Assembly (NCBI GenBank): GCA_936450465.1
Contig: OW388294.1
Location: forward strand, 75,010,622 to 75,074,621
Source: Gibbula magus
Taxonomy: Eukaryota; Mollusca; Gastropoda; Trochida; Trochidae
Direction of reading: 5' to 3'
Length of the DNA: 64,000 nt
Part shown: positions 1-10,388 of the stretch, piece after piece
Position numbering within the stretch: the first letter of the stretch is position 1
Layout: each line of letters starts with the position of its first letter
Made by a program: the position numbers and the translations under genes
The notes under the pieces: model-generated
What the model saw: only the letters and a program-made list of their open reading frames with translations
What the model was told of the DNA's origin: nothing
Database searches by the model: none

Positions 1-103
1 TACACTACATTACACTTATATTTATTATAAATCGGCATAATGTAATCCTGTATATTCTACACATATACAAACTGGAATCACTAAATGAAAATGAAGTAGT
101 CAC

Positions 104-3100
104 CGTCTGTTGGTAGTCCATATGATTCTTTTGCTGCTTTGTTCTCGAACACGTCCCAGATCTTGATAGTTTTGTCCCATGATGCACTAGCCAAGACGGC
201 TCGGCCAGGACTGAAACTGAGGCTGCTGATTGGTCCTTCATGGCCCGTCAAAACCTTCACAAAACAAAACCCAACTTTTATTGAAACATTTGACAGTATT
301 TATCGTACACATAGAGATTTTCAACAACTCAAAACATTGGTATCAGGGTTCACAAACATATGGTTAAACAAGCAAAAAAGTGAGCGTGGCTCACTAATAC
401 CCCCGACTGTTTGACATTTTTATTTTACTTAAAGAGAGAGGTGTTTGCACACCTAAGGATTGATAAGCTATGAAATGTAATTGCTAAGATTAAACTGTTT
501 GTGAAAATGGTAGGACAAGTCTCAATCTTCATGTAAAAAAGGTGGTTTAAGTCAAAATAGGAATAAAAGTAACTTGAAAAGATGTTGGTAACATAATACA
601 CTACTGCTATTACCACTGATTTCAACTTTATTTTGGAAATTAATCCATCATAATGATTCATTCGAGTGACTTTAAACAACAGGTACATGGAAGCACACCC
701 CTGAAGGCACAGTGAGAGATATATAGCACTTTATGGCTGAAAGGAAAGAAAATTTAACTTTTCCCAAAATATAATCAGTGGAAATATAAAATAGTAAAAT
801 CAACAAGAACACTGAAGTAGCTTAAGATGACAGTTACATGAAAAAGAAAATGATGAAGTCAACAAATCACAACACAGAAGTAGCTTCATTCATTCTAGCT
901 ATGATAAAGTACAAAAATATAAATAATCGCCAAAAATTCAAAAATTCACCAAATCGTGTTACATTTTGCAATGCACCTCTCTTTGTGGTGAAGAAGACAT
1001 GTGCCAAATTTGAAAAGGATGAGATGAATAGTTTTTCTGTAATCGATCGGACAAAAAATGCTCAGAATTTGAATAAGTTAAAAAATAAAAAAATTCGCCA
1101 AAAATTCAAAAAATCACCAATTCGGTTAAAACTTCGCACTGCGGCTCTCCTAGTGGTGAAGAAGACATGTACTAAATTTGAAAAGGATGAGATGAATAGT
1201 TTTTCTGTAATCGATCGGACAAAAAATGCTCAGAATTTGAATAAGTTAAAAAATACAAAAATTCGCCAAAAATTCAAAAAATCACCAATTCGGTTAAAAC
1301 TTCGCACTGCACCTCTCCTAGTGGTGAAGAAGACATGTACTAAATTTGAAAAGGATGAGATGAATAGTTTTTCTGTAATCGATCGGACAAAAAATGTTCA
1401 GAATTTGACTAAGTTAAAAAATACAAAAAATCGCCAAAAATTCAAAAATTCACCAATTCGGTTTAAACTTCGCACTGCACCTCTCCTAGTGGTGAAGAAG
1501 ACATGTACCAAATTTGAAAAGGATGAGATGAATAGTTTTTCTGTAATCGATCGGACAAAAAATGCTCAGAATTTGAATAAGTTAAAAAATACAAAAATTC
1601 GCCAAAAATTCAAAAAATCACCAATTCGGTTAAAACTTTGCACTGCACCTCTCCTAGTGGTGAAGAAGACATGTACCAAATTTGAAAAGGATGAGATGAA
1701 TAGTTTTTCTGTAATCGATCGGACAAAAAATGCTCAGAATTTGAATAAGTTAAAAAATACAAAAATTCGCCAAAAATTCAAAAAATCACCAATTCGGTTA
1801 AAACTTCGCACTGCACCTCTCCTAGTGGTGAAGAAGACATTACTAAATTTGAAAAGGATGAGATGAATAGTTTTTCTGTAATCGATCGGACAAAAATTGT
1901 CTTCGGACAGACGGACGGAAGGACGGACGGAATCGTTGGTATTACTATATAGTATATACCCCCAACCGTTGGTCGGGGGTATAATAAGAGTGAATATACA
2001 AGCACAGGTAATCGCATAGAAAATAGGATAACAAAATATACATCTTGGAAAGTGAAATTCCAAAGTCGTTTATGAAAGGAAGTACTGATACATATTAATG
2101 AAAAACTTTAGTCTGTCATTATAAACTAGATTTTTAATCAAAATCAAAATTAAATAAGAGGGGTCATTAAATATATGTTAACATTTTATTAAAGGAGGGT
2201 CTGCCAGTGTGTGTAAAACTTTTCTCACAAATATACATCATTCGGCAAAAAAGAACTACCTTAAAGGGGGAGTGGCACGTTTTTTGTAAATTTAATTTTT
2301 TCAAATTTCCCATTTATAATGATAGTTTATATCATTTATATTTATTATTTATAACTTTAGAGGGTAAAACATCTGATAACACAAACCAATTATCCGTAGC
2401 GGTAATCACGGTGTTGCGTATAATTAAAAAAATGCATGGCGGCCATTTTAATGTGAACACATTTTATTATTTCGCATTATAAAACGATTCCCATATCTTT
2501 ACCAAACCATGTACACTCATTTTCAACTTGATTTTCCAAAGAGAGAGAGAGGTGTTTTACTATTGGCGACATTATTTTTCAAATTTCATAGACTTATTTG
2601 AGCTAAAAAACTACTGCCCCTTTAAAGTGTTAATTGTATTCATCTATTGATATGAAGATGTACCTCTAGTAAACGCCCAGTCTGCATTGACCAGACAAAT
2701 ATCTCGAAGACATCATTGCCGCCAGCACAGATGATGTCACCACTTGTGTCCACCGCGAGGCAGGAGAATTGAACTGGACGAGGAGACGTAAACGTGCGGA
2801 AATTACGATACCTGGAATGAGAAGAGAAATGTGAAGTTACAGACCTTCAAATATTTGTTAATAAGTCCTGGTTAAAGGAGAAGTCGTTGATGGATGGCAT
2901 GTTCTTAAAATCACGTTCTTGAAAACTTATAGAGAAATGGAATAAGGATTCCAAGGTGGGATTCTATAAAAGAAAATCCATTTAGTAGAAAAAATCTATA
3001 ACAGCCTGTGATGGATTGTACTCATCGAAAAATGCCCTAACATCACTGCAACTAAGAAACACAAGTGGTATTGCACTTAATCACAGTGAAGCATTGCATC

Positions 3101-6100
3101 CGAACTGTCACTTGTCTGAACAGTTCTTCTGAAGTTGTAGATTCAGTGGTACATGGCAGCATTCAAGCTGGACCTACTGATTCAAACCGAAAAGCTAACC
3201 GAGATTTCCTGCCCCAAAGACAGGTGAATGATAGTTAACAGGGGTACCTCCACAGATTCTTCAGTTCGGGACTGGATAGTTTGTTTACCTGTTAAGATCA
3301 AAGGCTCTGACAGTTCCATCGAGAGAAGCGGACAAGACAACCTTCCCGTTCTGTGTGAATGTGATGTCTGCTATACCCCCGAGGTGCTCGTTGAATGTGA
3401 CGAAGCAGAACCCACTGCTTGTGTTCCAGACCTTCACCTTCAAGAAAAGAAGTATTCAAATGTAGAATTATTCAATATTCAGAGAATGAGTCAACATGTG
3501 GTAGTGCCCCCAGATATACACACTAACATTATTACTGCTATCTATCTGTGCTTTGACATTCGGGACCACAACAGCTGAACAATTAGAAAGGCTCTATTTC
3601 CATGGCTTGTGAAGGTATATTCCTATAGCAATGCTCTAGAATATCACAGGCCTTGGTTAAGGGTAAAGAGGATCCCACAAATTTGTTCATCTCCTAGTCA
3701 GAAGTTTGTTTAGAGAGAAACGTTTTCTAATGATTGACATCTTTGACATTGAGAGCTTTGTAAATGAAATAATATCATTATGGCCACAATCTTTTAATTT
3801 GCCAACACATGACGTTTTTCTCCTCCATGAGGAACACATGGTCAAAATGCTGAATCATTCACATTGTTTTTCTCCTTCATGTGTACTTCTCATGGTTAGA
3901 AATGCTCGCTCATACCTTGCCATCATCCCCTCCGGTGGCGATGTGTTGACCGTCGGGGGAGTACACGATGCACTTCATGTTGTTGAAGTGTCCCTGTTGT
4001 TTCAGCACGTACGTCTCACTCTGCCACTCCCACACCAGCAGCTGGCCCAGACCCGAACACGCTAGGGCGATCCAGTCACCGCTTGAGTTGATCGCGATCG
4101 ATGCGATGCTTTGGTCTGAAATACTGGTAGGAAACAAAGGAAATTGGAGTACAAATGGCATATTAGTTTGTGACACAAAAATTGGACTTAACTGAATTTA
4201 TTACTTTGTGTACGAGAGCCACACTTTCATAGTTTGTGTGTCATCTCCAAAGTGGCAATGTTGTTCCTGGGTGATCAGCTGTCAAGATTTTTGCCAATTC
4301 TGAATGGATGAGGTCCTTTGCAATGGTAAAACTATCCTATTTCTCAAATTTTAAGGGTTGGCAAATGTCCAGGAAGAGGAACAACACTGCAACATAGTAT
4401 GGTAAATAGGAATTCAATCTTAGAGAGTTTGCAACAAAGAGCACCATGACCACGCAATAGTTTTAATCTTCTATTTCAAAAACTCACTTTAAAGAGTGGA
4501 TCATGTTGAATTCCGGCATCTCATGCAGATAGAAGGAACCGTCCTCGAACCCAGTAACAAGGATGTTCGTGTTGGGGTGGTAGGCAGCAGATGTCAGTCT
4601 CGACATCGAACCGTCCTTCTTTTGTTGGTCTTTGATGGAATGTCTGAAACAAAGAGAGAATATCCTCACACCAAATCACTTGTGAAATTATATTTTGATT
4701 ATAACACATATGCAGATTTAATCAAGTAGAATCAATTTCTACAGGTTTAAATTTTCAAACTGGTAAGTGAAGAGTGGGAGACATTTCTTTATTAGTATAA
4801 TTAACTTGTATCCAAATTCTTATGAATTCTCATGAATAAAATGTGTTTGAAAGAAAGACAAAGAATTCCTTTCATGAAAGCAAATCCACATCCAATTTCA
4901 CATTCAAGACTCCAGTCAGTTGTCAACTTCCCCTTCAAGACATAACTCTCAACAGTTTCCATCACTGGCTTACATAAGCTTTGCTGCATTTTGTTAACTT
5001 TTCTGTACTAACAGGGCACACTATGAAGTCCAGACGTAGCACATGAAAGTTAACAAAGTGCAACGAGGTACGACTTGTGGGGGAAGTTGGTAAGCTATAG
5101 ATAGATGCACATACTTGGCCAGCTGTCTGTAGTGCACTTTCCTCTTCACTCTCGACTCCGCCTTCTCTTGTTGCTTTTTACCTTCTGAAACAAGATTAGG
5201 AAAAGGTTTATAAACATAAAAACAACACAGCTTTCCTGATTTTCCAGGATTATTTTCTAAAGGTTTAAATACAACTAGAACCAGAGTGGAGTTAATTTTA
5301 ATATAACAATTTATTTGCTTGTAAGATTATTTCTGTTTCACCATCTGACTAATTATATAAACCCTGATGATTACAACGATGTTCCTAACTTCCTACAATT
5401 CAGTCAGTCATGTTTGTTTTTTACACTAAGCATTTCAAAAATAATAATTCAAAACATTAGGAAATAAACATTAAACATTACCTTATTTCAATGGCAAATA
5501 AATGGGGAAATGTATTGCAATTTAATCCAATCAAACATTTTCATTTATTGTTAATCTTGTAAAATAAATGAGAAACATAAAATTCCCCAACTTTTTCTCT
5601 GAGCTTCGCCGTCTGCCTCCTCCTCCTCTCCCGATTCTACGTCTGCTGCTTCAGGGACTGGCGTCTGCTCGGGAGGAAGGAGACCATCCAGGCCTGTATC
5701 ACACTTCCACACCAAGAGGCGGCCATTTTGAGAGAGTGTGAAGAGCTTAGGTAGTCAAGGATAGGAGGATTGTAACACATTTATCATTAATAAATAATTA
5801 AGAAGTAAATCACAAACGTTCATCAGTCAGCAGTGTCCTTAACTGTTGTAATGAGTACTTGATATAGTCTCACAAACTTTCAAATAAAAAGATTGGCATT
5901 GTATGAATAGTTCATCAAAGTGCATATCGCAGACAAATTAGTCAGAAAACATTCAGTCTTGAAAAGTTTGACAGTGCAACAAACTAATAGCTGAAAAGAT
6001 TCTTTAAGAAATCTGGTAAACAGTAAAAATCTGCTTACTTAATTCCCATCATGAGTGAATTTCACATCATAAACTGGTTCATGGAAATGATGTGTTGATG

Positions 6101-9100
6101 TTGGTGACAACCAGTGGTTTAGTATTCCTCAGAAATATTTAACAGATTATTGATTATATCTCTGATGAATGCCTACTTAAACAGTACAAGGATACATTGA
6201 GTGAATCCCTCTGGAAGAAGCTCTTGACGATTACGTCAGTGTGACCGCCGAGTGAGTAGACGACCAAGTTTGAGAATCTCTCCAGTCCATACACTCGTGT
6301 GTTCATGTCCTTGCAGCCAGCACACAACACTCTGTCATACACAAAATACAGTGCAGTTAATAATTTCCACAGTTTATAGAGGCATATAGAGACTGAAATA
6401 AACTTTAAATGACATTTTAATACAAGTAAGGAGAGGTCTATTGAAAACGGTTCCATTGAAGATGAACTTGTATTGTCTATATTCAGTCGATTCAATACCA
6501 GCCTCCTGCTTGTACATACTGTCTAATAATCTCTCCACATTAAGCAGTGGCAATATATAACGGCGTCGCTGCTCTAAAGAATAAAATCAACAGATTGAAA
6601 TCAAGGGGGGTTTGGGATGAAGACGAACTTACCGTGAGTCTGTCGTCCAGTCAATACAAATATTGTCATCATAGGCTCCATAGAACGTTCTGTAGTGCAC
6701 AAAGGGGTTGAACTCTCGCGTCTTACCAGGGGCGTGGAATACCAGAATAACACTGTCTTTTGTCACTGCAAATTTTCTGTATAATAAAGTATCAAAAGCT
6801 AGTTTCTTTTCAAACATTGGTAAAATGAGAGGATATGCAGTAAGTAGATATCAACTCCTCACAAGAAGCAAAATAAATTTGTATCATTATTCACACAAGA
6901 GAGTGTGTTTCACACATTAAATAATATTCAACAAGAATTTGTTTTAGCATAATATTAGCAAAAGGAAAAAACTCAACTGGATTTTTTTTAAGATATGAAA
7001 ATAATTATCATTCCTTAAAACTATTCAGTAATTTTGTAGATTTAATTTACAGTGAGATTAAAATAAATCACAATATGGAAACAATTTTGCTTACTTTCCA
7101 TCAGGGCTGAATTTAACATCATAAACAGGTTTATGGAAGTGATAAGTTGCCAACACGGAACGACTGACAAGACTGCACAGAGTTGCCTCCCCTTCTGCAA
7201 ATTGTGATAAAAATATAAAGATGTTTACAAACATGATGTAATAAATCCATGATTGTAATACATGCAAATGTAAAAACAATTTGTTTAATCAAGATTGAGT
7301 GTATACATATACAGGTATGTAATTATCCAGATTCATATCCAAGTTTGGTAGATTATTTCATCTATTTATAAAGATCTTATGAATTATGAATGAAAAAAAT
7401 CATTATCAAGTGATTGAACAAAACAAAAATAATTCTGAAACATAACAACTTTATCAGCAGATGATATTCCAGACAAAAACAAATATTCCAACAGAAAAAA
7501 AAAAGTTACCCTCATCAACCAAAATCATTGTATATCCATCTGGGGAAAGAGCCACACACTGTATGTTGAGCCGACATTCTATCGGTAATGTCTCAGATTT
7601 ATTGCTGGAAAAGAATGGTTTCCATTACTCTCAAAATCTGAGATATATTGTGCATTGGAGAGATTATTTACACTTTCAACCATATTCTAAACTCGTTTTC
7701 AACATGCAAGAATATGAGACTACTTCAACATTGGTTTACAACCATATCTTTTTAGTACATTGATTGATATGGTACCTTTTATGAATATATTCAAAGAAAT
7801 ACAGAAAATCAAGTCAAAGCTGTTCAAGCCATAGTCAGCTTATTATTTGTTTTGTACTTGTCTTTATTGATGACCAAGTCTACTATAACAAGACCTTTAA
7901 TCCTGATGTACAGCTTGATTTTCACATGACACTGTGCACTCCAGATTCAATCGCAAGTGTTATTAAAGAGAGAGGTGAGGTGAAGGGAGTTGGAGTTTCA
8001 AGATCATTTCACTTATATCATGGCTGCTAGTATTATTGCAGGGAGAAAACCATGGATGGCTATGCATTGCCGGCTGGAACTAGCAAACTATTGCTGGTAC
8101 TACGCTGAAATTCAGTGTAGCATTGCGCCCAAACCTTACTGCATGTAGAACAGTTCTCTACTGCAGACAAAGTTGCTAAACCCCTTGTGGGATTCAAACC
8201 CCTGATCTCTCGATCTGAAACTGAGGGCACTCATCAACTGTGCTATCCCGCCACCTACTATTAGAGCGAAACATAAATTACCAAACTTGTGAACTTGTTA
8301 TTATTCTTTCCGTGTTACTTGATTTTGAATTTTTTTTACCTTGGATACAAATTTTAAACAAACATTAAAAATATCATGAAAGGTATTTCCTACTAACTTC
8401 CTGAGGTCAAACACGGTGACCCTGTTCCCGACTGGACTGACAACGCTGTTGCCATCTGGAGTGAATATCACATTGCCCTTCCTGTACACAGAACCCAAGA
8501 GGTTGGAAAACTGAAACATTTACAAAAAGTCTGTAAAAATAGCCATGGGCTCTGTAGCTCATCAGGTTACACTGTCGGCTTTAAACTAAACTTGCGGGTG
8601 TTAAATAACAATGAATCCCAGAAATGTTACAAACACAACTTATATTTATCATATATTTGTCATACACAGATGACTAAGAAAACACAACATATCGAGTCAC
8701 AATGTCTCTGACTACCGTATTTCCTCCCCCTCAATTACAAAGTTGAACTTGAAGGTACTCTGGCTACTGTAGGTATTTAAGTGGTTTTGTCATTTTGGCA
8801 ACATTGTAATCTCAATAAAATCATATCTTTGATTCGGTCCTATAAGGCTAGACATAATTGAGTTGTCATTCATCCAAGATCTGACGGAATCCTGTACAGC
8901 TCCGTGTTCGGCTGAAGTTGTAACTATCCCATTTAAAATGCATGCTTTCAGATTTCTGAAAGCGGACACGGGGCTCTACAGGATTCCGTCAGATCTTGGA
9001 TGACTAGGGGTGACTATTGACCCAAAGAGACTATTGCGATAGCGATAGTCTATTGCCACTTACTATTGCGATAGGGATAGACTATTGTAACTCACTATTG

Positions 9101-10107
9101 TAATAACTATGGCGATAGGTTTTTTTCTACAAATATGCAATAATCAGCTAGATTTCTTTTAGGTTTTTGTAGAAATGTTTAATTGATGTAAGGTCTTTGG
9201 AACCAAAATTAGTAAAGAAATCATAAATGAAAAGACTTATTGTCATTTTGCTATTTCCTATCTCTAGTTCTTTCCTTTTGACATTCTAAAATGAAAAATC
9301 TTGAATTAAATGAAGTGAAGCTTGTGTAAATCATTCATAATTAAGGGAAATTTAATAGTTCCGATAGCGATAGTGTTTTTGTATATACTATCGATATAGT
9401 ACTATTGCCAAGCCAACTATTGTGATGCATCGATAGTTCAATGTATTGTTACACCCCTATGGATGAATGAAAACTAAATTTTTAAAGCTTAACCTTGGGA
9501 ATTTAACGAATCAAAGATATGATTTAAATGAGATTGGTAACATTATCATCGAAGGAGTCTCCACTGTCGCTCCGTTACCAAAAATAGAGTACAGATCATT
9601 TATATCAACCTGTTATAATGATAAACTGGAACCTGTCCACAGATAGTTATGATCACCATTATATAATTAAAAGTAATTTAAAATATTGCAATCATTAGAA
9701 GAAAGACTGATGTAGTTCATGAAATATTTGTCTGGCATATAGGCCTAACAATATTAAGTTTGTCTTGCAAACATGACAAAAACACTAATTTATTTAGTTA
9801 TTTCTAATTTATTTTATACAACAAAACCTTAAAATGGCATAATTATAAGTTAGTGTGTTTGCGTCAGTGAGTTTAACTAGATGGTCATCTCACGTGTTTC
9901 ATAAAGAAATCAGCTGATTAATGAATGATCAATCAAAAAGCCTAAAGGCCTATTATAAACATGACAAGGATGATGATAGTGCTTCTCGGTGGCATAATCA
10001 AACACCTTGGGCGGAGCTTTGTATCTGATGATGTAATTAAATAACTTCCGTGTTTTAAAAACAATTAGTGACTGTGACGATAAACGTACCCGGTAAGAAA
10101 ACTTCAT
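104..10107 (-). CDS. PWP2: PWP2 / UTP1, SSU processome WD40 scaffold; 13 exons, 3' part beyond left edge
   Basis: PWP2 is a tandem WD40 beta-propeller protein of the UTP-B subcomplex of the nucleolar SSU processome, needed for early 18S rRNA processing. I joined 13 exons: 10107-10090, 8510-8398, 7604-7510, 7194-7095, 6776-6633, 6331-6196, 5745-5592, 5184-5115, 4643-4488, 4123-3916, 3437-3289, 2811-2664 and 254-104. All have GT-AG borders and keep phase, giving 547 codons. The start is MKFSYR (exon 1) joined to FSNLLGSVYRKGN, like other PWP2 proteins. Other landmarks are SPVGNRVTVFDL, HAPGKTREFNPFV, LPEF-like MPEFNMIHSL, ISDQSIASIAINSSGDWIA, LLVWEWQSETYVLKQQGHFN, TGGDDGK, SLDGTVRAFDLNRYRNFRTF, FEIFVWSMQTGRLLE, and LASASWDKTIKIWD in exon 13. 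A charged EEEE-rich linker encoded in exons 7-8 separates blades, as in the family. The human protein is about 919 aa, so roughly 370 C-terminal residues lie beyond the left edge. Identification is from recalled family sequence, not a search. Confidence 0.96.
398..1981. mobile_element. Minisatellite-cored element I with C-run/G-run terminal inverted repeats
   Basis: The left end TACCCCCGAC (398-407) is the exact inverted repeat of GTCGGGGGTA (1972-1981). Inside are six tandem 168-bp units (GAGATGAATAG phase points at 1021, 1189, 1357, 1525, 1693 and 1860). They are followed by a GGAC/GGAA tract (1904-1931) and a 3' hairpin ACCCCC-A-ACC / GGT-C-GGGGGT (1958-1980). The last unit has lost one base near 1840. 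No transposase is encoded, so it is non-autonomous. It lies in PWP2 intron 12. The plan resembles the tandem-repeat-containing MITEs and Helitron-related elements described in bivalves, which is an inference. Confidence 0.75.
2261..2625. mobile_element. TTAAAGG-ended MITE, copy 1
   Basis: Starts TTAAAGGGGGAGTGGCACG and ends CTACTGCCCCTTTAA, an imperfect terminal inverted repeat. The interior aligns with 27532-27880 and partly with 26006-26573, including TAAAACATCTGATAACACA and ATGGCGGCCATTTTAATGTG. It has no coding capacity and lies in PWP2 intron 12. Confidence 0.65.
4986..5061. mobile_element. Short inverted-repeat MITE
   Basis: GCATTTTGTTAACTTT (4986-5001) and AAAGTTAACAAAGTGC (5046-5061) are inverted repeats with one mismatch in 16. 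A related copy lies at 19006-19104. Located in PWP2 intron 8. Confidence 0.6.
7971..8255 (-). mobile_element. tRNA-derived SINE, diverged copy
   Basis: Minus-strand copy of the SINE described at 25380-25697, in PWP2 intron 2. The tRNA-like head (GGCGGGATAGCACAGTTG) is at the high-coordinate end, and a short TCACC-type tail is at the low end. The many substitutions and a deletion in the body suggest an old insertion. Confidence 0.7.
8541..8566 (+). repeat. Solo left end of element IV family
   Basis: The 26 bases match the left terminus of the 29621-31439 element (AGCCATGGGCTCTGTAGCTC then ATCAGG). The following sequence does not match that element. It is either a solo end or a relic. PWP2 intron 1, right after exon 2. 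Confidence 0.6.
8869..9003. mobile_element. Foldback MITE with arms of about 43 bp
   Basis: TCATCCAAGATCTGACGGAA on the left matches the reverse complement of the right arm, which ends in AGATCTTGGATGA. The arms (about 8869-8913 and 8960-9003) differ at only a few positions. Confidence 0.7.
9005..9459. mobile_element. hAT-like MITE with 8-bp target-site duplication
   Basis: The ends are TAGGGGTGACTATTG and its inverted relative CAATACATTG...TTACACCCCTA. Flanks TGGATGAC (8997-9004) and TGGATGAA (9460-9467) match at 7 of 8, which fits the 8-bp duplication and TA(G)GGGTG-type ends of hAT elements. The interior is rich in GCGATAG and CTATCG motifs and has no reading frame. Confidence 0.7.
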
Positions 10108-10388
10108 TATATAAGCTGGTGTGTTTTAGATCTATGTGACACACCAACACATGCCCATGTGCTTCGATTGAAGTTCCGTTTTCTACCTAAGTGAAGCCAG
10201 TTCTTATTGGTTAATTCAGAAATCCACATCCAATGAAAACATCCTTTGCAACGGGCACCTGCTGTACTTGTCACATGATCATATGACATACAGATCATTC
10301 GCCATCTTGATCAGAGAAGGGAGTGTGAGCGGTGTTGGAATTTGTCTCTCTTGTTAGTCCGCAATAACGTAATTTATAATCAACGAAA
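10108..10388. promoter_or_regulatory. Bidirectional promoter between PWP2 and ATP6V0C
   Basis: Only 281 bp separate the divergent start codons of PWP2 (10107, minus) and ATP6V0C (10389, plus), so both 5'UTRs and core promoters must fit here unless a 5' non-coding exon lies elsewhere. No convincing TATA box is placed for either gene. A GTCACATGAT E-box sits at 10270-10279 and resembles the MITF/TFE-type E-box that drives lysosomal and V-ATPase genes in vertebrates. A perfect CACGTG lies nearby at 9891-9896 in PWP2 intron 1. Regulation is inferred; only the spacing and the motifs are seen. Confidence 0.7.

Larger units (their letters stand above)
8757..9575. mobile_element. Outer inverted-repeat element carrying nested insertions
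   Basis: The two sides are imperfect inverted repeats: AAATCATATCTTTGATTCG with a CATTCATCC inner edge on the left, and GGATGAATG with CGAATCAAAGATATGATTT on the right. They would form one foldback element but are separated by a 134-bp palindrome (8869-9003) and an hAT-like element (9005-9459). The outer boundaries are approximate. Confidence 0.5.

Noticed and set aside
838..1866. Open frame of 342 codons with a repeated 56-residue unit, looking like a repeat protein
   Set aside because: It stays open only because the 168-bp monomers are a multiple of three and poor in stops. Differences between units are mostly non-synonymous, the last unit is frameshifted, and the frame lies inside a transposon-like element in a PWP2 intron.
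10110..10116. TATATAA just upstream of the PWP2 start codon
   Set aside because: It lies within about 10 bp of the ATG, too close to act as a TATA box for this start.
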